Shown here: positions 12,301-21,740 of the stretch, one piece after another
Layout of the letters: every line of letters starts with the position of its first letter
Position numbering within the stretch: position 1 is the stretch's first letter
From: Perkinsus olseni
Taxonomy: Eukaryota > Perkinsozoa > Perkinsida
Reading direction: 5' to 3'
Assembly (NCBI GenBank): GCA_013115125.1
Contig: JABANN010000066.1
Span: forward strand, 18,425 to 82,424
Length of the DNA stretch: 64,000 nucleotides
The notes under the pieces: model-generated
What the model was told of the DNA's origin: nothing
Database searches by the model: none
Seen by the model: only the letters and a program-made list of their open reading frames with translations
Made by a program: the position numbers and the translations under genes

Positions 12301-12632
12301 TACGTCCTCGGTAGAATTGGCATGGCGATGGTTTGAGGAGTGTAAAGTGGCATGATTTATATGAAGCATCACTCGACTTTGCGACGGTTCAGCTGGGCTC
12401 CTTTGCCGACTTTTCCTGATTCCTCGCAGGCGTGTTCGATCCGATGGGTGACCAGACGGCTGAGGAGGATGTTCGGGGCCTGGTGAGGTCAGCATTCAGT
12501 GGGGCGCGGGAGGTTGAGTCGGTGCTACGACGAATCATGCTTGGGTTGCCCACGTGTGCTACAGTAATGATTATTGACACGGGAGAGGCGGAAGCTCGGC
12601 CCTTGCGTACCAAGGAGATGTTTTTAACGTGA
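9392..12632 (+). CDS. unidentified intron-rich gene (approximate span)
   Basis: Several plus-strand blocks look strongly coding but match no family I recognise. In order: MDWLLLSIVKLCLPQL joined by a clean GTAAG...TTTGTCAG intron (about 9440-9480) to DLSSALEEAFASDVEVKTAL; WRGVVSGMFEAVISPLVAV (about 10395); FGTAVTRYVVDERLSLFYTA and SVLTIFGGRTFREHLFEHA (about 10830-10990); HPLPGFGTAFVNKNQDTGHY and KAVEWWSNPLLAAFYDTERA (about 11270-11410); EGILEVSDLASPSAVNQGT (about 11870); and a last block with VFDPMGDQTAEEDVRGLV and LPTCATVMIIDTGEAEA (about 12430-12632). Long introns separate them. They could belong to one gene or two. T-arm-like sequences lie at about 10316, 10614, 11733 and 11974, all in presumed introns. 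Confidence 0.4.
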
Positions 12633-12649
12633 AGAGCTTGGTCATGTTT

Positions 12650-13916
12650 CATCTCTCTGTGTTCTGAGTTGGCAGGCTTGGGCTGATGTTACGGGATGGT
12701 TGTGGTCCGGAGAGCTTTCATCGGGCAATCGGACCCCGTGTCGAGTAGCTCGATATTCTTCATCGTCATGAAATAGGTGTCGTGCTGCCGCGCTCCTTGA
12801 TGATCAGGTCAGTATTCAATGTCTTCTCAGTAGTTCAATAATCGTCAAGTTCGTGCGTTATGACCTTCTCGAATGCGTCCAGTCTGCACTGAGCCAGAGT
12901 GAGGGATATCATCAACGCTGTGGGATCCTGTGGGTATAGTTCCGTCGGTCGAGCTTCAATAGACGATTGTGTCAACCCCATCTCAGTTGTGGCGCAGAAT
13001 ATCGCTTCAACGGACGGAAAATATGGACCAGCACGTACGTAGCTGCTCATGGTAAGATACGGTCGTGTTGCGCGGGATTCTCTCGGGAAAGGTCGAACTG
13101 AAGGGATCTTACACAGAAATCTTGAGTATTTTTCCCGCCAGGGAATCGAGTTCTCTAAATTGAATTGCCACTGGAAGGTAGAGTTCACGATTATCGCTCT
13201 TCACATAGTCCTGAGATTTAAAATGAGAGGCGATCGGTATTGGGTATCATTTTCACAGAGACCCCCCATGAAAAGTGGGCGGCGCCGGACATCCAATGTC
13301 CTGGCTTCAGTGGCCTCTCAAGAGGGGGCCGCCTTCGTCGCTTTTCTCAAGTTCGGAAGTCTCGGAATGGATTCACGGTCCAGGCAAATATGACAAGTGG
13401 CTCAATGGCGCTGACCACGGGGGCGCTGCCTCGGGGGTCTGTATGCCTTGGGTTCTGGTCATGCGCCTCGGACCGGCCTCATTCTGCAGGGCTCACAGTC
13501 CGTCGCGTGGCCACCTGAATGGAAGTGGCCCACGTAGATATGGTATTGTACTCAGCTGACATGTTGAAGTCTGCCCTCCTTGTTTGCCTACGGATCGAGC
13601 CTTCGCTCAGTGAGCGACGCTCACCAAAGGATTCTGCACTAGTCGCAGTGTAGTTTCCTGAAGGTAGCTCCACATCACTACAGCTAACTCAACAACTTCT
13701 CAGGGGTGAAAAGGTGGGATTCGAGGTTGCCAAGCCTTGATAGCTGGTCCAGCCTACATCGGACTTTTCATCCTCAAAGTCGGCTAACCTAACTCCATTC
13801 AAATATCTAATATCAGCACGCTTCAGAGCGTTATCACGCACGCAGGCGACGGGATTATCGTAAGGTGAAAAATCCGAAAAAAGATTAGTCTAAGGTGGAC
13901 TATTAATAGTCCTTGC
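12650..13916. other. intergenic region leading into the first tandem unit
   Basis: No gene recognised. From about 13123 on, the sequence is alignable with 14700 onward (see the tandem duplication), so much of this stretch is the downstream flank of the first secreted-protein copy. Confidence 0.5.
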
Positions 13917-14357
13917 TCAACTGCTCCTCTCCAATCTTACACGTATCCCGACGACAGTTGTTTCCATGATCTTGGCATCACCATCGAAGTACGCCAAATC
14001 TGGCGCCACAGCTTGACCATTCCCGAACTTAGGGCAGAGCTGGGCGAACTTGCGTATCATGGAACCGTAATAGACCGACTCGTCTTTGATGTCGATTGAG
14101 AACCGGCCACCGCCACCCCAAACTTTGTACCTCAATTCGTCATCATAACCATGGACTTCATGCTCACAGACGAATGCCATACGAATGGCCCACTTAGCGG
14201 AGATGATTGTAGCGTTCATGCTGAGGAAAGACGGTGCCCCGTATGTGACGGTATACTCCCCGTCGGGAGGATTGGGAGACCCGGTGTCGTTGAAAAGGGC
14301 AACAACAGGGGAGAAGTAGGCTAGCACCAAGATGACCAGGGCGACTGACATACTCAT
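13917..14357 (-). CDS. small secreted protein, tandem copy 1 (146 aa)
   Basis: Intronless. The N-terminus MSMSVALVILVLAYFSPVVA is a clear signal peptide with cleavage near residue 21. The mature protein is about 125 aa, opening with PPDGEYTVTYGAPSFLSMN, and contains three cysteines and a glycine cluster VWGGGGRFS. It pairs with the gene at 15704-16141. The leader and the opening of the mature chain are nearly identical in the two copies, while the middle (about residues 50-110) differs strongly. No enzyme motif is visible. A role in the extracellular space, host contact or feeding is an inference from the leader only. Confidence 0.8.
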   Translation of the reverse strand: MSMSVALVILVLAYFSPVVALFNDTGSPNPPDGEYTVTYGAPSFLSMNATIISAKWAIRMAFVCEHEVHGYDDELRYKVWGGGGRFSIDIKDESVYYGSMIRKFAQLCPKFGNGQAVAPDLAYFDGDAKIMETTVVGIRVRLERSS

Positions 14358-14460
14358 TCGAAATTATAACCCTGAATATTGGGGGCACATGGACCGGAGT
14401 TCTATTGGACGCCCTCCGTGTGTCGGAGCCCTCGAGATCACCTCAACGGCTGTACAGCCT

Positions 14461-14596
14461 CGAAGTGACGGGACTGCTAGACGATCGTGACGCCTCAAGC
14501 GTCTCCATGGTACAGCACGTGTGCACAGGGTGACGGAATAATCCCCCGGGACAGACGGACTCTGCGTTAGTAGTGACGCGCAGCTCTTATTCGGCG
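14461..14596 (-). promoter_or_regulatory. strongly conserved upstream block, copy 1
   Basis: About 136 bases starting roughly 100 bases upstream of the copy 1 start codon. It differs from its partner at 16244-16380 at about seven positions (near 95 percent identity), better preserved than the coding regions beside it. It includes AGCACGTGTGCAC, with an E-box-like core, and CCCCCGGGACAGACGG. It may be a promoter, an unrecognised noncoding RNA or a gene-conversion tract. Confidence 0.4.
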
Positions 14597-15020
14597 AAGG
14601 TCCGCTCCGTTCGATCTCCTGGTATGTCGATGTATCTCTTGCTATTTCTTCTACCCTCACCATAGGAATTCTGCATGTGGTGGTCAGTCCGGGAAATGTC
14701 GAGTATTTTTCTTGCTGGTTTTCGTCGGGTTTTCTGAATTCGACTGGAGAGTAGCGCTCACGATAATTGCTAGGACATAAAAGTGAGATTCAAAGTGCTG
14801 GACAGTCGGGATTGACGCGATTAGAGTATCATTTTTATAGAGAACCCCGTTAATAGTGGGCTGGCAGCTGGGAGGTCTCGGTGGGGCTTTCCTACTTATA
14901 GCACTTTCTGCGGTGTAACGTAGTAGTGTCTCTCGGTGCCTAGGAGGGCTCAACAGTGACTGAGCCAGCAGCCATACTCCTTTACTGGCTATGACCCGCC
15001 CGGTCGAAGGGGTGCTGCAC

Positions 15021-15056
15021 AAGAAGAAGAAGAAGAAGAAGAAGAAGAAGAAGAAG
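15021..15056 (+). repeat. AAG trinucleotide microsatellite, 12 units
   Basis: Twelve uninterrupted AAG triplets, inside the extra segment that unit 2 of the tandem duplication has and unit 1 lacks. No reading frame through it looks coding. Confidence 0.95.
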
Positions 15057-15703
15057 ATTTAGAGGAGTAGTACGCGGTATCAGACATCCAATGTCCTGGG
15101 TTCAGCGGCTTGTTGAGGGGCGGCCGCCTGCGACGCTTTCATCCAGTTGTGAATTCTCGGAATGGATGGACAGTCGAGGCGAAAATGACTGCGCCTCTCT
15201 GGCTCAATGACGCTGTCCTCGGGGACACCACCTGGAAGCTTGGCATCAGGCCTCGGACCCGCCCCATTGAACAGGTCTAACAGTCCGTCACATGGCCGCC
15301 GCCGAAATGGAACTGTCCCACGTAGTGATGGTATTGTACACTTCTGACATTTTACCTATTCAAACCTGCCGCCCTTCTTGTTTGCCTAGGGATCGAGCCC
15401 TCGCTTCCTATAGCATTCTATACACAGCCGCAGTACTAGCCTAGCCACCCAGCTGTGTCATTTCCTGAAGATAACCTCACATCACTACAGCTAACTCAAC
15501 AACCTCTCTGAGGTGAAAAGGTGAAGCCTTGACGGCTCGTCCAAGCTACATCGGACTTCGAAGTCAGCTAACCCAACTTCATTCAAATGTCCAATATCAG
15601 CAGTCGTCTGAGCGTTATTACGCACGCAGGCGACACGATTCATCATGAGTTGAAAGATATGAAAAAAAGGATTAACCTGGGGTGGACTGTTAGTAGTCCT
15701 TGC

Positions 15704-16141
15704 TCAACCGCTCCTCTCCAGCGTTACATTTATTCCGGCGACAGTTGTCTTCATAATCTTGGCACCAACATCAAACCAGCACAACTCTTGGGCCGCAGGA
15801 TGACCATTCCCGAACTTGCGGCAGAGCTGGGCGAACTCGTTCATCATGGGAACGTAGCCCGACGCGTAGCAGGTTCCGAGTGTGAACTGGCCGCCGCCTC
15901 CCCATACTTCGTATTTCAATTCATGATCATAACCAGGGAGTTCGTCCTCACAGACGAATGTGATATGAATGGTCTCGTAGACAGTGTCGATCGTAGCATT
16001 CATACTGAGAAAAGATGGTGCACCGTATGTGACGGTATATTCACCATCGGGAGGTGTAAGACGCCCGGGGTATTTGATAAGGGCAACAACCGGGGAGAAG
16101 TAGGCTAGCACCAAGACGACCAGGGCGACAGACATTCTCAT
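15704..16141 (-). CDS. small secreted protein, tandem copy 2 (145 aa)
   Basis: Paralogue of the gene at 13917-14357. The signal peptide is MRMSVALVVLVLAYFSPVVA. The mature part shares PPDGEYTVTYGAPSFLSMN, VWGGGG and the ending VTLERSG, with RLERSS in copy 1. The segment between has diverged, and copy 2 has five cysteines against three in copy 1. Overall protein identity is roughly 60 percent by eye. Both genes point the same way with the same spacing to the shared upstream block, so they are probably co-regulated. Function unknown. Confidence 0.8.
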   Translation of the reverse strand: MRMSVALVVLVLAYFSPVVALIKYPGRLTPPDGEYTVTYGAPSFLSMNATIDTVYETIHITFVCEDELPGYDHELKYEVWGGGGQFTLGTCYASGYVPMMNEFAQLCRKFGNGHPAAQELCWFDVGAKIMKTTVAGINVTLERSG

Positions 16142-16243
16142 TTAAAATTATAACCCTGGAGATTGGGGCACACGTACAGGAATTCCGTTGGATGCCCTTC
16201 GTGTGTCGAAGCCACGAATATGCCTTCAGCGCCTGCGAAGCAT

Positions 16244-16380
16244 CGAAGTGACGGGACTGCTAGACGATCGTGACGCCTGAGGCGTCTCCATGATACAGCA
16301 CGTGTGCACAGGGTGACGGGGTAATCCCCCGGGACAGACGGACTCTGCGTTAGTAGTGACGCGCAGCTGTTATTAGGCGA
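16244..16380 (-). promoter_or_regulatory. strongly conserved upstream block, copy 2
   Basis: Partner of the block at 14461-14596, in the same position relative to its gene. See that entry for shared motifs and alternatives. Confidence 0.4.
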
Positions 16381-16650
16381 TTATCGTGTGAAACTACTTC
16401 TGCCTTCAAGATAGGAATTCTTGTACTTGGGAAGCTGGTTCCACAAATCGAACGCCTGCCAGCACTACTTCCCTGCTCGACGACTGGCCTGTTTACCAAC
16501 AAGAACGGAGGTAATCCGCTGTGGCCCTGATGGTGCTTGTGGCATCTTAATGCCACTTAGAACCCCTGCTCACAGGAGCCTTCAACTTCAACTGTGCACG
16601 TCGTGCAGTGCACGAGGCCTACCTGCGATCTCACTTTCGCGGCGAAAGTC

Positions 16651-16691
16651 GCCGGAATCACCGGCGAAAGTTTCGCCGGTGATTCCGGCGT
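16651..16691. repeat. perfect 20-bp inverted repeat with 1-nt spacer
   Basis: Arms 16651-16670 and 16672-16691 are exact reverse complements around a single G, and very GC-rich (CGCCGGAATCACCGGCGAAA). Each arm holds a shorter nested palindromic core (CGCCGG / CCGGCG). It lies between the tandem secreted-protein region and the 16876-17322 gene, about 40 bases from the tail of a low-complexity stretch. It could be a cruciform-forming site, a terminator-like hairpin or the trace of a foldback element. Confidence 0.9.
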
Positions 16692-16875
16692 CCTGCCCAT
16701 ATCGCTGACTCGCAACTCAAGGACTTAACCGTGAAATTGGATTCGGGTTACAAAAGGAGTGATAAAAACTTGTGGCGTGCCACTACCGTTGGCACTACAG
16801 GGCAGCTTGACACGTCTCTGCCTAAAGCAAATAGAATCGATCACGATCGAGGACTGCCCTTCACGCATGGGTCAC

Positions 16876-17322
16876 TCAGTAAGGGCAATCCCCAAGGGTG
16901 AAGGTCCTTTGAGTCGAGCCGATGGAGATCTCGAGAGTCTCATTCCCGGGGGTTGGCTCATAAATTATCTTCTCCATATCACTATCCATAATCTTGAGGA
17001 CCGTCGGACAAGACGTCCTCAACGTCTTTCTGGTGTCCTCGATGAAACCGTTGTACTTAGTCGCGGTCTGCTTGTCCGTGAGATTGAGTGTGAAGGTGTT
17101 CTTTGGGTTCTCGATAAGCTCGAGGTCGAACGCGGTAGCTCCCCCATGGGGACAGCCCGCATAATAGCTTACAATAGGACCGGGGTCTTTGGGAGGCCAC
17201 CCCACCATGAGGCATATACCCGAAAATGTGCTGGTGAAAATCCACTTCTCCGGAACGGCTCCGGCGACGGTCATCATCAGCGCTGCAGCGACGAGAGTCT
17301 GGACGATGGTTGAAGGATTCAT
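16876..17322 (-). CDS. small secreted protein (about 148 aa)
   Basis: Intronless. I prefer the internal start MNPSTIVQTLVAAALMMTVA, which opens directly into a signal peptide with cleavage after AGA near residue 22; an in-frame ATG lies 33 bases upstream. The mature protein is about 125 aa with four cysteines (FSGICLMVGW, GCPHGG, TSCPTV, GDCPY) and a C-terminal strand pattern LEISIGSTQRTFTL. Size, leader and neighbourhood resemble the tandem pair at 14 and 16 kb, but sequence similarity is too low to call it the same family. Function unknown. Confidence 0.75.
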   Translation of the reverse strand: MNPSTIVQTLVAAALMMTVAGAVPEKWIFTSTFSGICLMVGWPPKDPGPIVSYYAGCPHGGATAFDLELIENPKNTFTLNLTDKQTATKYNGFIEDTRKTLRTSCPTVLKIMDSDMEKIIYEPTPGNETLEISIGSTQRTFTLGDCPY

Positions 17323-18444
17323 GAGAGAGCTTGAGAGAAAATCCTGGCTGATCAAATCGATTGGGGTGGAAGAGATGCGTGCATGTAGCGTAAGACGTGA
17401 CGTGAGTCTCGTGACGTGGGGCGCTGTTCCAATGACGGCGTCCCATTAGATCTCCACAATGCAATCAACAGTGAGTTGTTCCGTATCGGCTAAATCGTGC
17501 CTTTTCTGGTAGCTCGTTGGTCCTCGCTGGCAGCGATTCGCTGCAATCAGCATTATCGGTCATCGGGCATGAAGACTCTTCCAATGATCGTTCAGGAACG
17601 GAAGACTGCTAGGGGTTGCAGGACGGCAGACTAGTGATTCTATCATCAGGATTTTTGGACACCCGCGAGAAACACCGCGTTCATATATTTACTCGGTTTA
17701 CCGTCATATCAGTGTTCAAGAGGGACTGCCCTCTTCCGGCGTTCTTCTATCTTCGTCTAGTGAGTAAATAGCGAGTAGAGCTTTCCTCATCATTGAGGAC
17801 TCTGTCTCCTTCCTCTGTCTCCTGGTAGACACAGGTGACGGACAGTGTCACGGCTTGTCGCTTTGAGATTTCGGAAACCAGGCGTTACAGTAATTCATTC
17901 TCGCACGCCGATTATGGTTACTATAGTGATACACTGGTGATGTAATTACATCATGATGTAATTACTAATTACTGATTACACTGATCACGCACATTCATCG
18001 GAGCTAGTCTAACTGAGCCGTACTGTCGGCGTTGGACTTTAAGCTCGCTCACACGCACACACTGACCATAGAGCTCGGCTCCTTATTTTCCGGTTGAGCT
18101 GGTGCGGCCTCAAAAGTATGCTGAAACCAAGGTCGTCCCGGACCTTTCGCACCAGCCAGAACTGAGAGCACAGGTCTCTTCTTGCGTGAGAGCAGCATTG
18201 CCCGGTCTGTATTGGCGTACTGTATTTCACTGAGGTAAGGTTCATACCGCGGGACAGCATAAAAGAAGACAACTTGTTATCTAATGTTAAATACGAATCA
18301 GTGAGCGGTGCCTCACTGAAGCAGCTTGCGTCAAAGTGGATAATATGCAACTTACTCTTGGTCTCGGATCTCTCCTTGCATTCGCCTGGCTCCGGCGTTC
18401 AGATCAGAATCTGACGATCATAAATTCTCTCCCCTCACAACAAA
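17323..18444. other. intergenic, with a 16-bp palindrome at 17938-17953
   Basis: No coding block recognised. TGATGTAATTACATCA at 17938-17953 is a perfect palindrome, and its half TGATGTAATTAC is repeated directly after it, making an AT-rich patch upstream of the histone deacetylase gene. It could bind a dimeric regulator, but nothing links it to a known one. Confidence 0.5.
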
Positions 18445-18558
18445 TTGCGGTCCATGTTTCCGATTTCTCCGTTAAAGGAACTGTTGTGTGACCGCCGGAG
18501 GGATCTGCTTCGTGCGATTCACGGGCGTGCTGTGAGCTCGATGTTCCGAAGTATTATT

Positions 18559-21090
18559 ATGTCATCCTCGTCGATAGACCAAAGGATAGGATATGTCTTC
18601 GACTCTCTCATGGAAGCGCACCGGGGTGGCATGGGCCATCCCGAACGCCCCAGCAGGATCCGATCGATTCATCAAAGGCTCGGGGAAAGGGGGCTGTTGG
18701 AGAGGGTCAAGATTGTAGCGGGAAGGTGAGGTCCCGGGGTGGAGAGGCGGCGACGAAGATTCCGGGGTTCGCCTGATGAGCGGGGCATTCCGAGCGTTGC
18801 AGAGTCCCGCTCATCTAAGTCGAACCACGCTGTCCGGAGAGCTTGATTCTCGCCCTGTAGGCCGGCCACTGACGAAGAGCTATTTCTGGTCCATCCGCGA
18901 GTCCATGTTGATCGAGTGATGCAATTTGGGGAGGAGGGCGTGCTGAAGTCGGCTTTGGATGGAGGGGAAGACTCTGAAGGTGAATCGCTCAACAGCCCTG
19001 TTATATCTTGCTAGCTTATATTGTATTGCTCCGCGCATTACGTAGCTAGTATAAAGAGTAGTTAAAACAACTTCTATATTAACCTTATCCCCATAATCAG
19101 TCTCCTGTCTCCATACACTTCTCATTGATGTTTATTTAGGATGAATTTATGATGACGATGATAATTAGATAATCTTCATGTTCAGATTGAGACCAATTTA
19201 ATCGTCATACCTTTTCGTCATTTTTTGCGTGTTCTGTTGTCTCAGCGTGAATAGATAAAATTCGGTTTCACGCCAGTGTGCAGCAGCCGACTGGATTTCG
19301 GCGAGAATGTGTTTGAATAGTGAACCCGTTAGGTCCGTACAACCCGTCAACTGAAGACGAAGGGGAGGAGAATTATGTAGTAACCGCTCGGCCTGAGAAG
19401 AGTTACATCTTTCCCTTCGGAGCTGATACATATGTATGCAAAGAGAGCCCAATGGCTGCAAAAATATCTGCTGGTAGGATGAGGTCTTCGTTGAGGGGCG
19501 GCCGATCGAGAATTTATAAATACTGCGCGGACCGAACCGTTATGAGAATTGCAAAAAAAAGTGAGATTATTCTGCCAGTAGTACGCATTAAGATACATGA
19601 CGTGGATACGATATGTATAGCTCCTGCCTCGGGGCTACCAATTTGCTGTCTGGAAGAGCAGACTAGTCAACTACGTTAAGGGCTCCGTAGCGAGAAGTGA
19701 CGTTTTCATCAGTGCCATCATAAGTACAGATGCCTTTAGCTGCTGTCTGAACTATCTTGGGCAGGGGAGGGGGTCGCATGCAGCTGGTCTCTCACCATTG
19801 CAATATCCGAAAGGAATCAAATCTTTAAGTCAGTTGTCGTGCTACGGAATTATGTAGTGACACTCGCTTCCCTGTAGTGCCGCTACACAGTCTATAAGAA
19901 CACGAGGCTCTATCCGTCATTCTGCTCGGCAGGCTCTCTCTGTTCGGCTTCTCATCATTGTGCTTTATAGGTTGTGTGCTGTCCCTGATAGAGGAGATAA
20001 TGGACGAGGACTCGCTGGTCGATCGAGGCTTCGCCTGCGTCCGGCCCCCTGGTCATCATGCTACGACCTCAGAGGCGATGGGGTAAACAGCTGACGAGCC
20101 GCAGCTGGTCACAGCCGGGGTGTGTAGATTCTGTCTTTTCAACAACGTGGCCATCGCAGCGCAGGCCCTTCGGCAGCGCTACGGCCTTCAACGTGTTGCT
20201 GTCGTTGATTGGGACGTACACCACGGGAATGGCACGTGCGAAATATTCGCGGAGGACCCGACAGTGTTGGTCATCTCGGTGAGTTGTGGTAATTCGGAGA
20301 GTTGTGGTACGCGTGGATAGTGGAAAGACTTTGCTTGATGAGAAGAGCTCGCTGAGTGCGGGATAAGATTTGCTTTGCCCCCACTCCTTCGGGCTGCTAG
20401 GGATCCCCGCCCTTGGACTGTGTGGAATGTTAGAATAGGATAGCGGGCAGGAGTCCCGCTGGTCGGGAGGAGGAACGCGTTGAGTACCGGATGAACCTGG
20501 CTACCTACTTGGCTCGTGGGCGCGTAACGCCTGCAGGAGGCTGCTTTCAGTCCCACCCTCGAACTATGTGACTGTAAATGGAAAGCTAGAATTGCGGACT
20601 CGGGAACGTGTCGCGATGGTCTCCCAAGTAGCTATCGTTTCAGATACATCGTTTTGATGGGGGTTTGTATTACCCAGGAACCGGGAATTGGACCGAGATG
20701 GGGTCGGGGGACGCTGTGTGGGTGTGGGTGTCGATACTGCGCGGCTGATGTGTCCCTTTTTCCCAGGGGCTACAACTTGAACGTTCCGATAGACGGCACT
20801 TACGGAGACGAGGAGCTGCAATTTGCCTTTGACAAATTTGTAAGGTCGCGGTGGATGAGCGCGCATCAGTCGCTGCATTGGGAGCGGCATCGGATGGAGC
20901 TGCTCAGGTGTTGCCGGCATTGAGTTCGTTCCGACCGGAGTTCATACTGGTGTCTTGCGGATTCGACGCATGCGTCAACGATCCACTCGGTGAGCACTAC
21001 GGGCGATGTTGTAGTGGGGGATTGTGTTCTATCGAGATGGTAGTACAGGACTGCTGTTCAGTGAGAACACCATTCTCGAGACATTTGTAG
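18559..21090 (+). CDS. class II-type histone deacetylase, C-terminal part not found
   Basis: Removes acetyl groups from lysine (Zn-dependent, arginase-like fold). Exon 1 is 18559-18725 (YVFDSLMEAHRGGMGHPERP); an in-frame ATG at 18445 is possible. Then 18861 onward (TDEELFLVHPRVHVDRV), about 19400-19470, about 19974-20082 (GFACVRPPGHHAT, with the catalytic His pair), 20128-20278 (FCLFNNVA, VVDWDVHHGNGT), 20644 onward (HRFDGGLYYPGTG), about 20770 (GYNLNVPIDGTYGDEE) and about 20910-20989 (FILVSCGFDAC). The zinc-site residues in DVHHGN and GFDA are present. The usual remainder, including the LEGGY block with the catalytic Tyr region, was not found before 21322, where an inverted repeat begins. 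The gene may be truncated or may use exons I cannot see. Confidence 0.8.
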
Positions 21091-21321
21091 ATCGATCTTT
21101 CCCTTCAATTGGGACGATTGAGTCTGAGAATGTTGGCCCAGTGAGAGCTACTATCTAGTGAATAGGAGTTTTCATATTACTGTGGGTGAAGAGTATCTAC
21201 TTAGTGACTACTATTCAATACTCTGATTACAATGGCAAATGCGCGAATAGTTTTTACTGTCCCTTCCGCGTTTGCCTGTCAAGACATTAGTATTTTCTAA
21301 TAGTACTGGTAGTAAAGTAGT

Positions 21322-21441
21322 CTAAAGGGTGTTTCACTGCGGTGTGAGTGACTTTGATCGTGGTCCCACCGGCGAGAAATGAGTGTTTGGCGATGAAAAT
21401 TGGGCCAGAGGGGCTCAATATCATAGAAAGTGCGACGCCGG
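21322..21441 (-). repeat. inverted repeat, left arm (120 bp)
   Basis: Reverse complement of 21598-21717 with one visible mismatch. The loop between the arms is 156 bases. Because the right arm is the immediate 5' flank of the first EamA transporter gene, the left arm is an inverted copy of that flank. Confidence 0.95.
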
Positions 21442-21597
21442 CTGTCCAGCTCCCCTTGCATAGGCATGGCGGCCTCGTGACCCCCACCCTTTGAAATTGA
21501 CCCTTCGTTAACAGAAAAACGCGGCTGAGCGGAGGAGCTCCTTGGAGGTCCTTTCGCGTTGTAATTCTGGCTGCACACCTCGTGGATCTATCAAACT

Positions 21598-21717
21598 CCG
21601 GCGTCGCACTTTCTATGATATTGAGCCCCTCCGGCCCAATTTTCATCGCCAAACACTCATTTCTCGCCGGTGGGACCACGATCAAAGTCACTCACACCGC
21701 AGTGAAACACCCTTTAG
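21598..21717 (+). repeat. inverted repeat, right arm; 5' flank of transporter gene
   Basis: Ends 24 bases before the preferred transporter start codon at 21741, so it probably holds the 5' UTR and perhaps the promoter. The frame upstream of 21741 stays open through it, but the copy in the left arm and the late hydrophobic start favour ATG 21741. A transcript crossing both arms would fold into a long hairpin. Confidence 0.9.
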
Positions 21718-21740
21718 AGTTTACGTTTCAAGTTACTGCC

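Larger units (their letters stand above)
13123..14596. repeat. tandem duplication, unit 1
   Basis: Unit 1 contains a noncoding flank, a minus-strand secreted-protein gene and its upstream region. Landmarks shared with unit 2 include GAGTATTTTT at the left edge, ATCCAATGTCCTGG (13289 against 15085), CACATCACTACAGCTAACTC (13670 against 15478) and the shared upstream block at the right edge. Identity varies from about 70 to 95 percent by eye, so the duplication is not recent. Confidence 0.85.
14700..16380. repeat. tandem duplication, unit 2
   Basis: Second copy of the unit at 13123-14596. It is about 200 bases longer because of extra sequence around 14870-15075 that ends in an AAG microsatellite. 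It carries the paralogous secreted-protein gene at 15704-16141 in the same orientation and position. Confidence 0.85.

Noticed and set aside
15021-15056. AAG run as a CRISPR or telomere-like array
   Set aside because: Simple trinucleotide repeat without spacers or telomeric motif.
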